Shown piece by piece: positions 42,676-51,196 of a stretch of DNA of 64,000 nt; the first letter of the stretch is position 1, and each line of letters opens with the position of its first letter. The position numbers and the translations under genes were made by a program. This DNA comes from Streptomyces sp. NBC_01214 (lineage in GTDB: Bacteria; Actinomycetota; Actinomycetes; Streptomycetales; Streptomycetaceae). The notes under the pieces were generated by a model, which worked only from the letters and a program-made list of their open reading frames with translations, made no database searches and was not told the DNA's origin. The stretch spans positions 2,523,500 through 2,587,499 of the forward strand of contig NZ_JAPEOS010000002.1 of the NCBI RefSeq assembly GCF_026340975.1. The letters run 5' to 3'.

Positions 42676-43458
42676 TCAGCGGGCACGGGCGGCCGGGGCT
42701 GCGGGCAGAGCGGGTACAGGCCGGGCCACGGCCGGTGGGCGAGGCGGGAGCGCGGCGGCAGGAGTGGCGTGACGCAGGTTCACGCCGATCCCGTGCGCGG
42801 CGAGCCGGAGTGCGACGGCCTGGATCCGTACGGCGCGGCCAGCCTCGCCGTAGGAGGCGGGGAGGAGGAACGCGGCCTGGTGGGGCACGTACTGGAATCC
42901 GTGGACGTACAGCGCTTCCCTGGCTTCCTCCGGCACGTCCTTGTACGGCGTCCCGAGCGCCCCGTCCTCGTACCAGGTCAGGGTGAGGGTCTGGTCGACC
43001 TGCGGAGGGGCCTTGCGGTGCGGGGTTCCGGGCCGGTCGATGAGGCTGCGGCGTACCGCGTGACGAGCGATCTCGTAGCGGGGCAGCAGCCGTCGGGCGA
43101 TGTGGGCGGCGGCCCGGACGGAATCGTTGGGGACCGCGATGCCGTTGGGCTCCTCGACCCCTACGAAGTGGTGCGGCTTGACGTCGGGGCTGAGGGGGGC
43201 GACGACGAACTGGTGGGGCCGCAGCGGCCTGTCGTTGACCTAGAGGTGCTGGCCGTCCGGGCCGTGGAGTACGGCCTCGTGGCCCAGGACGTACTGGTGG
43301 ACGATGTACTCGACGTGAGCGGTGTCCCAGAGACGTTCGATGGTGTCGAACTGGTCTTGGTAGGTGGGATGCCGCTGGTATTCGCTCGTCCACTGCCCGG
43401 GGAGACGGGCGGCGAGCGCGGCGGCGAAGAGGGACAGGTCGGTGCGTGCTGAGGGCAT
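42676..43458 (-). pseudogene. paralogue of 36,036-36,803 interrupted by one amber codon
   Basis: From ATG 43,458 the protein runs LSLFAAALAARLPGQWTSEY to GPDGQHL, then meets TAG at 43,242-43,240. The same frame continues VNDRPLRPHQFVVAPLSPDV, IAVPNDSVRAAAHIARRLLP and ALYVHGFQYVPHQAAFLLPA, matching its intact paralogue throughout. The TAG aligns with a tyrosine codon in the paralogue (GL-Y-VTVH), so a single TAC/TAT-to-TAG change is the simplest cause. The two pieces would be 72 and 187 residues. Recent inactivation, readthrough or a sequencing error are all possible. Confidence 0.75.
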
Positions 43459-43489
43459 GGGTTCCCGGGTTGGTTGAACGTTTCTGCGG

Positions 43490-44983
43490 TCAATGCATGC
43501 GGGCGTCTGTGTCGAAAAGCTGCAGTTCAGCGGGGTGCAACTGGTGCTGAACCACGAAACTTCGACCCGCGACCTTCCACAGGCCACGGCCACGGGTGAG
43601 GTGGGAGAGCGCTCCGGATTCGACGTTGGTCAGACCGAGGAGTCCGGCGGCGGCTGCGAGCTGGTCGGTCTCCTGGCGGTAGATCACGCGGGTGGAGCAG
43701 TCGGCCATCAGGCCTTCGGCCAGGGCCCGGCTCTGGCTGCCGGCGTCGCCTGCGGTGAGTAGGTCGGACAGCCGGTGGATCACCATCAGGTTCGCGATGC
43801 CCAGGCCGCGGCTCAGCTTCCATTGGGCCTGCATGCGCATCAGGAGTGCCGGGTGGCGCATCAGTCTCCACGCCTCGTCGTAGACCACCCATCTCCGGCC
43901 GCCGTACGGGTCGGTGAGGGCTGCCTCCATCCAGGCGGAGGCGCAGGTCATGGCGAGTACGAGGGCGGCGTCGTCGGTGCCGCCCAGGCGTGAGAGGTCG
44001 ATGGACAGCATGGGCCGGTACGGGTCGAAGGCCGTGGTGGAGGGAGCGTCGAACATCCCGGCCAGGTCACCGAAGACCAGTCGGCGCATGGCGTGGGCGA
44101 GGTCGCGGGCTGCGTCTCCGAGGCGCCCGGCGAGAAGGCCGCCGGCCAGGTCGAGACCCGGCCCGTCGGCGAGGGCGTGGGCGACGTCGCCGAGCAGCGG
44201 GGGCCTGCCGGACGCGGCAGCCCGGGCGACGGCGGTGCCGAGCGCGACGTCCAGGACGGTGTGCTCCATCGGCAGCAGGTCGCGGCCGAGGACCGTACGC
44301 GCCAGGGAGCCGAGCAGCAGCAGGCGGCGCTTGCGTACCTCCCCCTCCCACTCCGCCCCCGGTACCGAGGGAGGCCGGGGCGGCGCGTCCAGCGGGTTCA
44401 GCCTGCCGGGGAGCCCGGGCCCGAGGGCGATGGACGCACCGCCCAAAGCGTGGGCGACGGCCGTCCATTCCCCCTTCGGGTCGCACGGCACGTACACCCG
44501 GTACCCGAAGGCGACGGAGCGCAGTGCCAGGCTCTTGGCGAGCGCGGACTTCCCCTGCCCGATCACACCGGCCAGCAGCACGTTGGGATTGGTGAAGCCC
44601 TCGACCTTTCCGTACAGCTCGAAGGGGTCGAACGTGAAACTGCCCTCCGCGTGGAGGTCTTTGCCGATGTAGATGCCGTCGGCGCCGAGTCCGCCTTCGG
44701 CGAGGAAGGGGTAGGCGGCGCTCGCGACGGCGGTGGTCATGCGGTGGGCGGGGAGCTTGAGGCGGCTGCCGCGGGCGGAGAAGGGGCCCGGCCGCCCTGC
44801 GGGTGGGTAGGCCGCCTCGGGGTAGATGGCCTCGGCGGGCTGCTGCTCGGAGCTGGGGCCGGCGGCGGCGCGGGCGCGGGCCTCGGCGCGGGCGGTCTGC
44901 TTGCGCAGGGCACGGCGCTGGGCCCGGCCGATGCCTTGTGGCGTGAACAGGGGGGTCGCGCTGGCTTCGCGGCGGTGGGACAA
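43490..44983 (-). CDS. VirB4/TraC-like conjugation ATPase
   Basis: This 497-residue protein is the main ATPase candidate of the transfer channel. After a basic, glutamine- and proline-rich N-terminus (about 1-75) comes VLLAGVIGQGKSALAKSLAL with Walker A at residues 139-147. Then follow VYVPCDPKGEWTAVA, RRWVVYDEAWRLM (Walker B with the family DEAW) and GIANLMVIHRLSDLL. The usual long N-terminal half of VirB4 is absent; it may be supplied by the SCO6880 protein encoded upstream (45,486-46,943). The gene lies between DUF6238 and the amber-broken gene. Confidence 0.88.
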   Translation of the reverse strand: MSHRREASATPLFTPQGIGRAQRRALRKQTARAEARARAAAGPSSEQQPAEAIYPEAAYPPAGRPGPFSARGSRLKLPAHRMTTAVASAAYPFLAEGGLGADGIYIGKDLHAEGSFTFDPFELYGKVEGFTNPNVLLAGVIGQGKSALAKSLALRSVAFGYRVYVPCDPKGEWTAVAHALGGASIALGPGLPGRLNPLDAPPRPPSVPGAEWEGEVRKRRLLLLGSLARTVLGRDLLPMEHTVLDVALGTAVARAAASGRPPLLGDVAHALADGPGLDLAGGLLAGRLGDAARDLAHAMRRLVFGDLAGMFDAPSTTAFDPYRPMLSIDLSRLGGTDDAALVLAMTCASAWMEAALTDPYGGRRWVVYDEAWRLMRHPALLMRMQAQWKLSRGLGIANLMVIHRLSDLLTAGDAGSQSRALAEGLMADCSTRVIYRQETDQLAAAAGLLGLTNVESGALSHLTRGRGLWKVAGRSFVVQHQLHPAELQLFDTDARMH

Positions 44984-45008
44984 GAGGATGCTTCCGGGGT
45001 GGTGGCGG

Positions 45009-45431
45009 TCAGGACGCGAGGTCGGCGGGGGTGGTCTTGCGCCGCACTACATGGGAAGCGGCGAGGTGCCGCTGGCAGATGGTCAGCACGGGCGGGCCGT
45101 CCGGGAGCCGCTCAGGGTGGCAGCCGGTGTCGTCAGACGCGGCGGGGAGCAAGTGGAAGGCGGCGTGGACGGCGTCGGCTGCCTGCCACAGGCGGGTGCG
45201 GGCCGTGGCCAGGTGACGTCCAGAGGCAGGTCGCTCGGGCCGAGTGTGCCCGGCGAGCTGGTCCAGGAGGCGGTGCAGGTCGGTGAGGTGGGCGTGGAGG
45301 GTGTCGAGGTGGTGTCGGTCGCTTGGCTGACCGGCACGGGTGGCGAGGAGGCGGGTGTGGTGGCGAAGGCCGGCGGTGGCCGCCCGGAGGTACGGGTGGG
45401 CGTCGCCGACGGGGTGTTCGTCAGGGGACAA
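45009..45431 (-). CDS. DUF6238-type protein
   Basis: The 140-residue helical protein has HLDTLHAHLTDLHRLLDQLA, then ATARTRLWQAADAVHAAFHL and the conserved end LTICQRHLAASHVVRRKTTP. That matches the short Streptomyces family DUF6238, found in conjugative elements beside VirB4-like genes. Several histidines and a Cys-x-x-H could bind metal, but the function is not known. The gene sits 25 nt before the VirB4-like ATPase in the same direction and probably belongs to the transfer machine. Confidence 0.72.
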   Translation of the reverse strand: MSPDEHPVGDAHPYLRAATAGLRHHTRLLATRAGQPSDRHHLDTLHAHLTDLHRLLDQLAGHTRPERPASGRHLATARTRLWQAADAVHAAFHLLPAASDDTGCHPERLPDGPPVLTICQRHLAASHVVRRKTTPADLAS

Positions 45432-45485
45432 GGGGCTCCTCGTGGGAGGGGGACGCCGGGGGCGGCGGGTGGACTGGCGGATGGG

Positions 45486-46943
45486 CTAGAGGGTGTTGCG
45501 GGCGAGGGGGAGGGCGCAGGCGGTGAAGGCGTCGGTCTGCTGGAAGAGCAGCCGCCGCAGGTCGACCTGGGCACTGGCAGCGGCGGTCTCCAGCTGGGCG
45601 CAGGCGGCGTCCAGGGCCTGGTCGGTGTCCGCGGAGACGGTGAGCAGTCCGGTCAGGGCGACGTCGGCGTGTCCGGAGATCAGTTGCTTCTCGCGGGTCT
45701 TGACGTCGGCGTACTCGACGTTGTCGGCTTCGGACTCGACCTGGCCGCGGCGCCGGCGCTCGGAGGCGTCCGAGATGATCGCGGACTTACGCCGCTGGAC
45801 GTCCCGCAGGGCGGACTCGATGCCCTGCGGCGCGTATACAAGGGAGAAGCTGCGGCGGACGCCGGTGCTGAACATGATGCTGTGCAGGAAGCCCGAACTC
45901 GTCTCGGTCCGCGGCCAGTTCTCGATCCAGTACGTCGCGTGCCGGGCGCTGTCGGTGATGACCCGGTCGGTCTCCTCGACTTGGGCGACAGGGCCGGCGG
46001 CGGCCGGGTCGGCTTCGGCGCGGCCGGTGGAGGACCACTGCTGCAGCCGGGCGGTGGCGGCGGGGTCGTACGCGGTGCGCAACACGGCGGCTATCTCGCG
46101 GGAGCCGAGCCAGCCGGTGACGGTGAGCCCGGCGCCGCGGGCGGCCTGGGCGACGGACGCCGTGGTCTGCCCCATGACGGTGAACGCGCCGTGGAGTCCT
46201 CCACCTGCCTGGCCGATCAGGCGCTTTGCGGCCTTGAGGTCCAGGGCGATGGCCAGGTATGCCTCGTGGGGTGCGGCGGCGGGGCCGGCGGAGTCGACGA
46301 GCGCGGAGTAGATGTGTCCGGCCACGGGGGCCTGAGGGTTGCCGTGCTCGGTCCAGTGCCGGGCCAGGCTGTCGCCGGAGTCGGGCACGGTGCGTTCCAG
46401 GACTTGGACGGTGGCGACGTGCCCGGTGCGGGCGATGCCGGCGAGCGCCCTGCCCCAGGCGCTCACGTTGGCGTTCTGGGTTGCCGGATCGAGAAGTGCG
46501 AAGGCGCGGGAGCTGACCCGGGCGACGGCGGTGAGGGTCTGGCGGTGGGGGTCGTGGATCGCGGAGGCGCCGGAGGCGGCGGTGGCCACGCGCAGGGAGG
46601 CGGTGGTGCCGGGCAGGTGCAGCAGTCCCTCGACCTGGGGGCGGGAGACGGGCCGGGCCCGCCACATGGTCTGACCGGTGCGGCGGCGGTGGGCGTAGCG
46701 GGCCACCAGGGGCGCCCAGTCGATCAGGGACCGGCCTTCCCGGCGCACCCCGACCAGGACGGCGGTGGTGATCCAGACGGGGGCCAGTGCGACGGCGCCC
46801 ATCAGGCCGACGGTCAGCACGGCCACCAGCAGCAATGCCAGGGTCGAGGAGACGAGGACTAGCTGCGGGAGGGAGAGGCCCAGCAGGATCCCGCGCCGTG
46901 ACCGGGTGGGGAATTTGACGGTGAGGGGGAGGACTTCGGACAA
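45486..46943 (-). CDS. SCO6880-family conjugation protein (PrgI/VirB4 N-domain-like)
   Basis: This 485-residue protein starts with two close membrane helices (LPQLVLVSSTLALLLVAVLT, ALAPVWITTAVLVGV), as in PrgI/VirB3-like subunits. A long soluble part follows, with FALLDPATQNANVSAWGRAL, ATVQVLERTVPDSGDSLARH and TREKQLISGHADVALTGLLT. The composition is that of the actinobacterial SCO6880 family, regarded as the membrane-linked partner of a separate VirB4 ATPase. It precedes DUF6238 and the ATPase gene; the three likely form the energising complex. Confidence 0.85.
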   Translation of the reverse strand: MSEVLPLTVKFPTRSRRGILLGLSLPQLVLVSSTLALLLVAVLTVGLMGAVALAPVWITTAVLVGVRREGRSLIDWAPLVARYAHRRRTGQTMWRARPVSRPQVEGLLHLPGTTASLRVATAASGASAIHDPHRQTLTAVARVSSRAFALLDPATQNANVSAWGRALAGIARTGHVATVQVLERTVPDSGDSLARHWTEHGNPQAPVAGHIYSALVDSAGPAAAPHEAYLAIALDLKAAKRLIGQAGGGLHGAFTVMGQTTASVAQAARGAGLTVTGWLGSREIAAVLRTAYDPAATARLQQWSSTGRAEADPAAAGPVAQVEETDRVITDSARHATYWIENWPRTETSSGFLHSIMFSTGVRRSFSLVYAPQGIESALRDVQRRKSAIISDASERRRRGQVESEADNVEYADVKTREKQLISGHADVALTGLLTVSADTDQALDAACAQLETAAASAQVDLRRLLFQQTDAFTACALPLARNTL

Positions 46944-47017
46944 GGACGGTTCCCGGGGCGGGTCGGCCCGGGGCAGGGAGTGTGGTGGCCCTGCCCCGGG
47001 GTGGGCTGGCGGAGGGA

Positions 47018-48334
47018 CTACAGGCCGGTCGGCGAGCCGGTCTGGGAGGCGCTGTCACCGTTGGCCGGAGCGCCGTGGGCCGGAGGCATCGGATCGGCGG
47101 GCGCACTGGTGCTCCACCCGCTCTGCTGGGACCCGGGGCCGCTCCAGCTCGGCGGACCGTCTGCCTGGCCGGTGTCCTGGCCGCTTCCGGTCCGGGCCTG
47201 CGGGGGCGCGGCCTGCTCCATCAGGTCGTGGAAGCCCCCGCCGGAGCTGCCGCCGGAGTCGCCCTTGCCCATGTCCATGCCGCCGGTCGGGTTGGAGGCG
47301 ATGTCGCCGGGGAAGCCCCCGCCGCTGCCCGCAGCCTCGGCGCCACCACCGGCAGCGCCGGCTCCGGCCGCCGCGCCGCCGGTGGCCGCCGCAGCAGCCT
47401 TGCGCGCCGCGTTCTCGGCGTGCTGACGGGCAACCGTCGCGCCGGCGCCGCCGGCGCGGTGGAGGGACTCGCCGTCGGTTCCCTCAGCGGCCCAGTGCAC
47501 GAACTTGAACGTCATGTACGGGCACAACAGGATCATGAGCATGATGACCATGCCTGCGGCGACGTCCGCGAGGGCGGCGACGCCGTCCTTGGCTTCGGTC
47601 TTGCCCATGGCTGCGATGCCGAGCACGAAGATGATCGTCATCAGCAGCTTGGAGACGACGAGGGTGGCGGTGGCCTCGATCCAGCCGCGGCGCCACCGTC
47701 GGGCGACTTCCCAGCCGCCGCCGGCTCCGGCGAAAATGGCCAAGGTGACGAGGATCAGGATGCCGACCTTGCGGACCATCATCACGCCCCAGAACAGGAA
47801 CGCTCCGATCGCGCTGCCGAGGGCTGCGACGACTGCGACGAGCCAGCCCATTCCGGCGATGGAGCTGATCTGCTGGACCTTGACGATCCTGCGCACGGCG
47901 GAGGAGATGTTCGTACCGGAAGCCGCGAACAGCCCGTTGGACAGGGCGTCGACGACTTCGATGGCGACGGTGGTGAAGGCGATGGCGCAGAAGGCGAACA
48001 AGACGCCGGAGGCCGTTCCGGTCACCGCTTGGGCGAGGGCTTGGCCGTCGCGTTGGATCGCGGCTCTCACCAGCTGCGCGCAGAACGTCGCGACGAGCAT
48101 CAGCAGGCCGATCGGCAGAATCGTCTCGTAGTTGTCGCGGAACCATCCCGCTCCGAGGTCGATGTTGGTGGTGCGGTCGATGGCCTTGGACGCGAGGTCC
48201 GCTGCTGCGGCGGCGACGTCACCGGCGCTTTCCGCCATCCACTTCCCGATCGCGCCGACGGGATCGGAGGCGAAGTCGATCACATCGCCGGCCTTGCAGA
48301 GGTAGCCGGCGACAGGCAGGTCACAAAAGCCCAC
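47018..48334 (-). CDS. VirB6/TrbL-like polytopic membrane protein
   Basis: The 438-residue protein has six or seven membrane helices between residues 70 and 290, such as ILPIGLLMLVATFCAQLVRA, FAFCAIAFTTVAIEVVDAL, GMGWLVAVVAALGSAIGAFL and VIMLMILLCPYMTFKFVHW. A soluble glycine/alanine-rich tail follows. VirB6/TrbL proteins form the inner-membrane channel of type IV secretion. The tail is low in complexity and highly charged at its first part (QHAENAARKAAAAA), suitable for contact with the ATPases. It lies between the SCO6880 protein and the membrane-anchored protein at 48,368. Confidence 0.8.
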   Translation of the reverse strand: MGFCDLPVAGYLCKAGDVIDFASDPVGAIGKWMAESAGDVAAAAADLASKAIDRTTNIDLGAGWFRDNYETILPIGLLMLVATFCAQLVRAAIQRDGQALAQAVTGTASGVLFAFCAIAFTTVAIEVVDALSNGLFAASGTNISSAVRRIVKVQQISSIAGMGWLVAVVAALGSAIGAFLFWGVMMVRKVGILILVTLAIFAGAGGGWEVARRWRRGWIEATATLVVSKLLMTIIFVLGIAAMGKTEAKDGVAALADVAAGMVIMLMILLCPYMTFKFVHWAAEGTDGESLHRAGGAGATVARQHAENAARKAAAAATGGAAAGAGAAGGGAEAAGSGGGFPGDIASNPTGGMDMGKGDSGGSSGGGFHDLMEQAAPPQARTGSGQDTGQADGPPSWSGPGSQQSGWSTSAPADPMPPAHGAPANGDSASQTGSPTGL

Positions 48335-48367
48335 GTCGGGCGTCCTTTCGGGAGGTACAGGCGGTGG

Positions 48368-49048
48368 CTACGGGGCGACGCGCGGGGCTATGGCGACCAG
48401 GCGGCAGTCCTTGCCGGGTCGGCACTGGACGGCGAGGGTGATCTGCCGGTCTTCGGCACCGCCTCCGCCGCCGTTCCAGGCGAGCTGGGTTTTGCCGCGC
48501 ACCGTGACGGCGTAGATGTACGCCTCGGTGATGGCTTGCGGGTTGTCGGCCAGGGCCTGCTTGAACGCGTACGGAAAGTGCGCCTCCGACGTGGTGGCGC
48601 TGGCGTGCTGGCCGTTGTCCTTCAGCCGTGACCACAGCACCGGGTCGGGGATCTGGGCCTGGACGGAGTCCCAGTCCGCGTATGCGGACTCGCCGGTCAT
48701 CCAGCTGTGCATGCCGGCGAGCTGGGCGTCGCGGCTGGTAGTGCGGGCATCGAAAGTCCACAGCATCACCGCGCTCGCCCGGGCGAACGCGAGCGGATCG
48801 GAGATCGGCGGCGGCCCGGCGACCGCGGACCCCGCTGCGGGCGCTGTCGGTACGGGAGCGGAGGGGGCCTTCGGTGCACCGGTCGGGCTGGTCTGCTTGC
48901 CGGATGCCTCGGGGCTCTGGTGGCTCCCGGTCCACCAGGCGACGGCGCCGGCGAGGACCAGCAGCGCGGCCAGTACACCGGCGAAAAGCAGGACGCGCCG
49001 GGGTGGCTGCCAGCCCAGGCCGAGCACGTCGAGGGAACGTTTCCTCAT
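48368..49048 (-). CDS. membrane-anchored extracytoplasmic transfer protein
   Basis: The 226-residue protein has one N-terminal helix (VLLFAGVLAALLVLAGAVAW), a threonine/proline-rich linker and an exported domain (FARASAVMLWTFDARTTSRD, then QAITEAYIYAVTVRGKTQLA and ITLAVQCRPGKDCRLVAIAP). The layout resembles VirB8/TcpC-type proteins, which bridge the inner membrane and the channel, but I see no decisive motif. ATG 49,048 overlaps the DUF6112 stop by 4 nt. A role in the transfer channel is inferred from position. Confidence 0.6.
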   Translation of the reverse strand: MRKRSLDVLGLGWQPPRRVLLFAGVLAALLVLAGAVAWWTGSHQSPEASGKQTSPTGAPKAPSAPVPTAPAAGSAVAGPPPISDPLAFARASAVMLWTFDARTTSRDAQLAGMHSWMTGESAYADWDSVQAQIPDPVLWSRLKDNGQHASATTSEAHFPYAFKQALADNPQAITEAYIYAVTVRGKTQLAWNGGGGGAEDRQITLAVQCRPGKDCRLVAIAPRVAP

Positions 49049-49404
49049 CGGACCTGCTGGCCGAGCGCGCTGAAGAACGCCACGATGCCGTTGGCCGCGC
49101 CCAGACCGAGGGCCGAGGCCGCGGCTACGACCGCGCCCTTCTTGCCGTTGGCTTCGGCCTGGTGGCCGCCGGAGTGGTGGCCCCAGGCCCAGACGCCGAG
49201 GCTGACGGCCAGGGCGCCGACCACGGCCACGATCCCGAACAGGTTGATCGAGTTCACGACGGTGCGCAGGACGTCGAGGCCGGGCAGGCCGCCGCCCTTG
49301 GGTGAGACGCCCGGATCGTAGGCAAGCAGGGTGATGCGTTCGGACAGGGGTGGAGTGAGATTGGCGGGGGAGATGGTGGTGCGCTCCTTGCATGCGCAGG
49401 ACAC
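49045..49404 (-). CDS. DUF6112-type small integral membrane protein
   Basis: The 119-residue protein has two membrane helices (SINLFGIVAVVGALAVSLGV and GAVVAAASALGLGAANGIVA) and the element-typical entry YDPGVSPKGGGLPGLDVLR. DUF6112 proteins are short membrane components next to conjugation genes in Streptomyces and resemble VirB2-like pilin or channel subunits in size and topology. ATG 49,404 is the longest start; a start near residue 27 would also give a complete domain. It is the second gene of the channel set, after the NlpC protein. Confidence 0.75.
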   Translation of the reverse strand: MSCACKERTTISPANLTPPLSERITLLAYDPGVSPKGGGLPGLDVLRTVVNSINLFGIVAVVGALAVSLGVWAWGHHSGGHQAEANGKKGAVVAAASALGLGAANGIVAFFSALGQQVR

Positions 49405-49517
49405 GACGGGCCCTGCCGGGAACAGGAAGAAAAAGGGGGGAGGGGGAAGGGGCGCGCTGCGGCGCGAAGGTGGTCCGGTCCGCCCGGTGCCTCAAGGGCT
49501 GGCCGGGCGGACCGGTG

Positions 49518-50630
49518 TCACGGGAGACGGCGTGCGCTGTGGGCGGCGTAGTCGGCGAGGGTGCTGAAGCGGACCGGCTTTGTGGTGCGCGGGGCCTCGA
49601 TGACGTAGCCGTGGCCGGCGTAGATGCCGACGTGCTCGGGGACCGCCGGGGTGCCGCGGCTGAACACCAGGTCGCCGGGGCGAAGTTGGTTCAGCGGGAC
49701 GGCGTTGCCTTCCTTGACCTGGGTGTACGTGGTCCGGGTCAGGGTGATCCCGGCCTTCTTGTACGCCTGCTGGGTCAGCGAGCTGCAGTCGCAACGGCCC
49801 ATCGGGTCCGGACCGTGCGGATCCAGGCACGAGCCGCCCCACTGGTAGAGGGTGCCGAGCTGGTTCATGGCCCAGGTGATGGCCGTCTTGGCGCGGGGGT
49901 CGGCGTCGGCGGGGATCGAGTACCCCTTGGGGACCGCCCCTTCGGGGATCGGTCCGGATCCGCTGCCGTCTTCGCCCGGAGCGCATGGGTCCGTCGCCGG
50001 GATGCCCGGGGTCTGGCCTTCGGTGGGCGGCCCGGAGCCCTTCAGCGTCGGGGCGATGGCCTGCTGCAGAGCGCGGGCGAGAGGCTCCCACTGGGCGTAG
50101 GCGTCGGGGAATCCGCTCAGCTGGGCGGCCTGCGCGGCCTGGGTCACCGTCATCTGCTGCCAGCCGGGAACCTTCAGCAGGCCCTGGTAGAACTTCGTGC
50201 TGGCGTAGACGGGGTCGCGCACCTGGGCGGGAGTGCCCCAACCCTGGCTGGGCCGCTGTTGGAACAAGCCCAACGAGTCGCGGTCGCCGTAACTGAGGTT
50301 GCGCAGCCGGGATTCCTGGATGGCGGTGGCCAGGGCCACGATCTGGCCGCGCGCGGGCACTTCGAGCGTGATGCCGGTGGCGACGATGGTCCGGGCGTGG
50401 GGAATCTGCTCGGCGGGCAGGTCCAGGCCCTCGACGTGGACGTTCTGAGCGCCTGACCCGCCGAGGACGGCGGCGACCTGGCGCCGTACGGCGTCGGTGT
50501 CGACCGAGTCGGTGACGCAGGAGGTGCCCGGGCTCGAGGAGTGGCTCGCAGCTGCGGCGAGGACGGCTGTGCCAGCCAGCAGCGCGGGGGAGAGGCAGAG
50601 CACGCCGATCGCGGCGGCGATGCCTTTCAC
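49518..50630 (-). CDS. secreted cell-wall hydrolase: lysozyme-like plus NlpC/P60 domains
   Basis: The 370-residue exported protein opens the transfer gene series. A signal peptide (IAAAIGVLCLSPALLAGTAV) leads to a lysozyme-like domain with AIQESRLRNL (candidate acid Glu106) and GLFQQRPSQGWG. A linker follows, then an NlpC/P60 domain with Cys282 in GRCDCSSLTQQAY and His333 in PEHVGIYAG. It cuts peptidoglycan to let the channel pass, like VirB1 proteins. GTG 50,630 has GGGAG almost adjacent. Upstream lies the five-tiny-ORF leader, so its expression may be tuned there. Confidence 0.88.
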   Translation of the reverse strand: MKGIAAAIGVLCLSPALLAGTAVLAAAASHSSSPGTSCVTDSVDTDAVRRQVAAVLGGSGAQNVHVEGLDLPAEQIPHARTIVATGITLEVPARGQIVALATAIQESRLRNLSYGDRDSLGLFQQRPSQGWGTPAQVRDPVYASTKFYQGLLKVPGWQQMTVTQAAQAAQLSGFPDAYAQWEPLARALQQAIAPTLKGSGPPTEGQTPGIPATDPCAPGEDGSGSGPIPEGAVPKGYSIPADADPRAKTAITWAMNQLGTLYQWGGSCLDPHGPDPMGRCDCSSLTQQAYKKAGITLTRTTYTQVKEGNAVPLNQLRPGDLVFSRGTPAVPEHVGIYAGHGYVIEAPRTTKPVRFSTLADYAAHSARRLP

Positions 50631-50828
50631 TCCCGGGCGGCCTCCGGCCGGCGGGCTGCGGGGATGTCACGTGGCGATGGAGAGGAAGGGGTCACGGGGA
50701 GGTCCTCGGGGTGGGCCCCGGCCGCACGGTGTGAAAGGGGAAGGGCCGTGCGGCCGGAGCGGTGGAGGTGGGCGAAGAGCCCCGGCTCGGGTGCGTGTTG
50801 CCTCACACACCCGGTGGGACGGGGGAGG

Positions 50829-50843
50829 TTACGGGCGGAACAT
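50829..50843 (-). CDS. tiny ORF 1: Met-Phe-Arg-Pro-stop
   Basis: ATG TTC CGC CCG TAA with AGGAGG ending 7 nt before the ATG. Closest of five to the NlpC gene, about 200 nt upstream of its start. Coding is inferred from the ideal ribosome site and conservation of the codons, not from length. Confidence 0.6.
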   Translation of the reverse strand: MFRP

Positions 50844-50916
50844 GGGTGTGCCTCCTGGGACGTTCAAGGAGTGGCCCGCAGCGGCGGGCTGGTGAAGATC
50901 GGGACGGCGGGGCGTC

Positions 50917-50931
50917 TTACGGGCGGAACAT
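50917..50931 (-). CDS. tiny ORF 2: Met-Phe-Arg-Pro-stop
   Basis: Identical 15 nt to tiny ORF 1; AGGAG ends 7 nt before the ATG. The sequence around it differs from the other copies, so the conserved part is the ribosome site plus the codons. Confidence 0.6.
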   Translation of the reverse strand: MFRP

Positions 50932-51023
50932 CAGCGAACTCCTGGAGGGGTGCCGGGGCGGGAAACCGGCATCGAACTGGGGTGCCTGGTGGGCGTTGCC
51001 TCACCCACCAGGGCGGAAGGGGA

Positions 51024-51038
51024 TTACGGGCGGAACAT
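51024..51038 (-). CDS. tiny ORF 3: Met-Phe-Arg-Pro-stop
   Basis: Identical 15 nt to tiny ORFs 1 and 2; AGGAGG ends 8 nt before the ATG. Followed 11 nt after its stop by a perfect 9-bp hairpin (51,012-50,985). Confidence 0.6.
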   Translation of the reverse strand: MFRP

Positions 51039-51085
51039 GAGCGGCACCTCCTCGGCCGGCGCAGTTGCGGGGAACACGGGCGAGG

Positions 51086-51103
51086 TCAGCAGGGGCGGTA
51101 CAT
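51086..51103 (-). CDS. tiny ORF 4: Met-Tyr-Arg-Pro-Cys-stop
   Basis: ATG TAC CGC CCC TGC TGA with GGGAGG 6 nt before the ATG. The change Phe to Tyr and the synonymous CCG to CCC keep peptide chemistry while the DNA differs. This favours selection on the peptide or its decoding over a DNA site. Confidence 0.55.
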   Translation of the reverse strand: MYRPC

Positions 51104-51181
51104 GGGCAACCTCCCTGTCAGGGTCTGCGGCGGGCGGGCGGGCAGGGAACGGCGAGGCGGCAGCGATGGCTGCGTGCGGGG

Positions 51182-51196
51182 TCACGGACGGAACAC
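51182..51196 (-). CDS. tiny ORF 5: GTG start, (Met)-Phe-Arg-Pro-stop
   Basis: GTG TTC CGT CCG TGA with AGGAGG 5 nt before the GTG. Start codon, arginine codon and stop codon all differ from copies 1-3, yet the peptide is the same. First of the five in the transcript, about 85 nt from operator O4. Confidence 0.55.
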   Translation of the reverse strand: MFRP

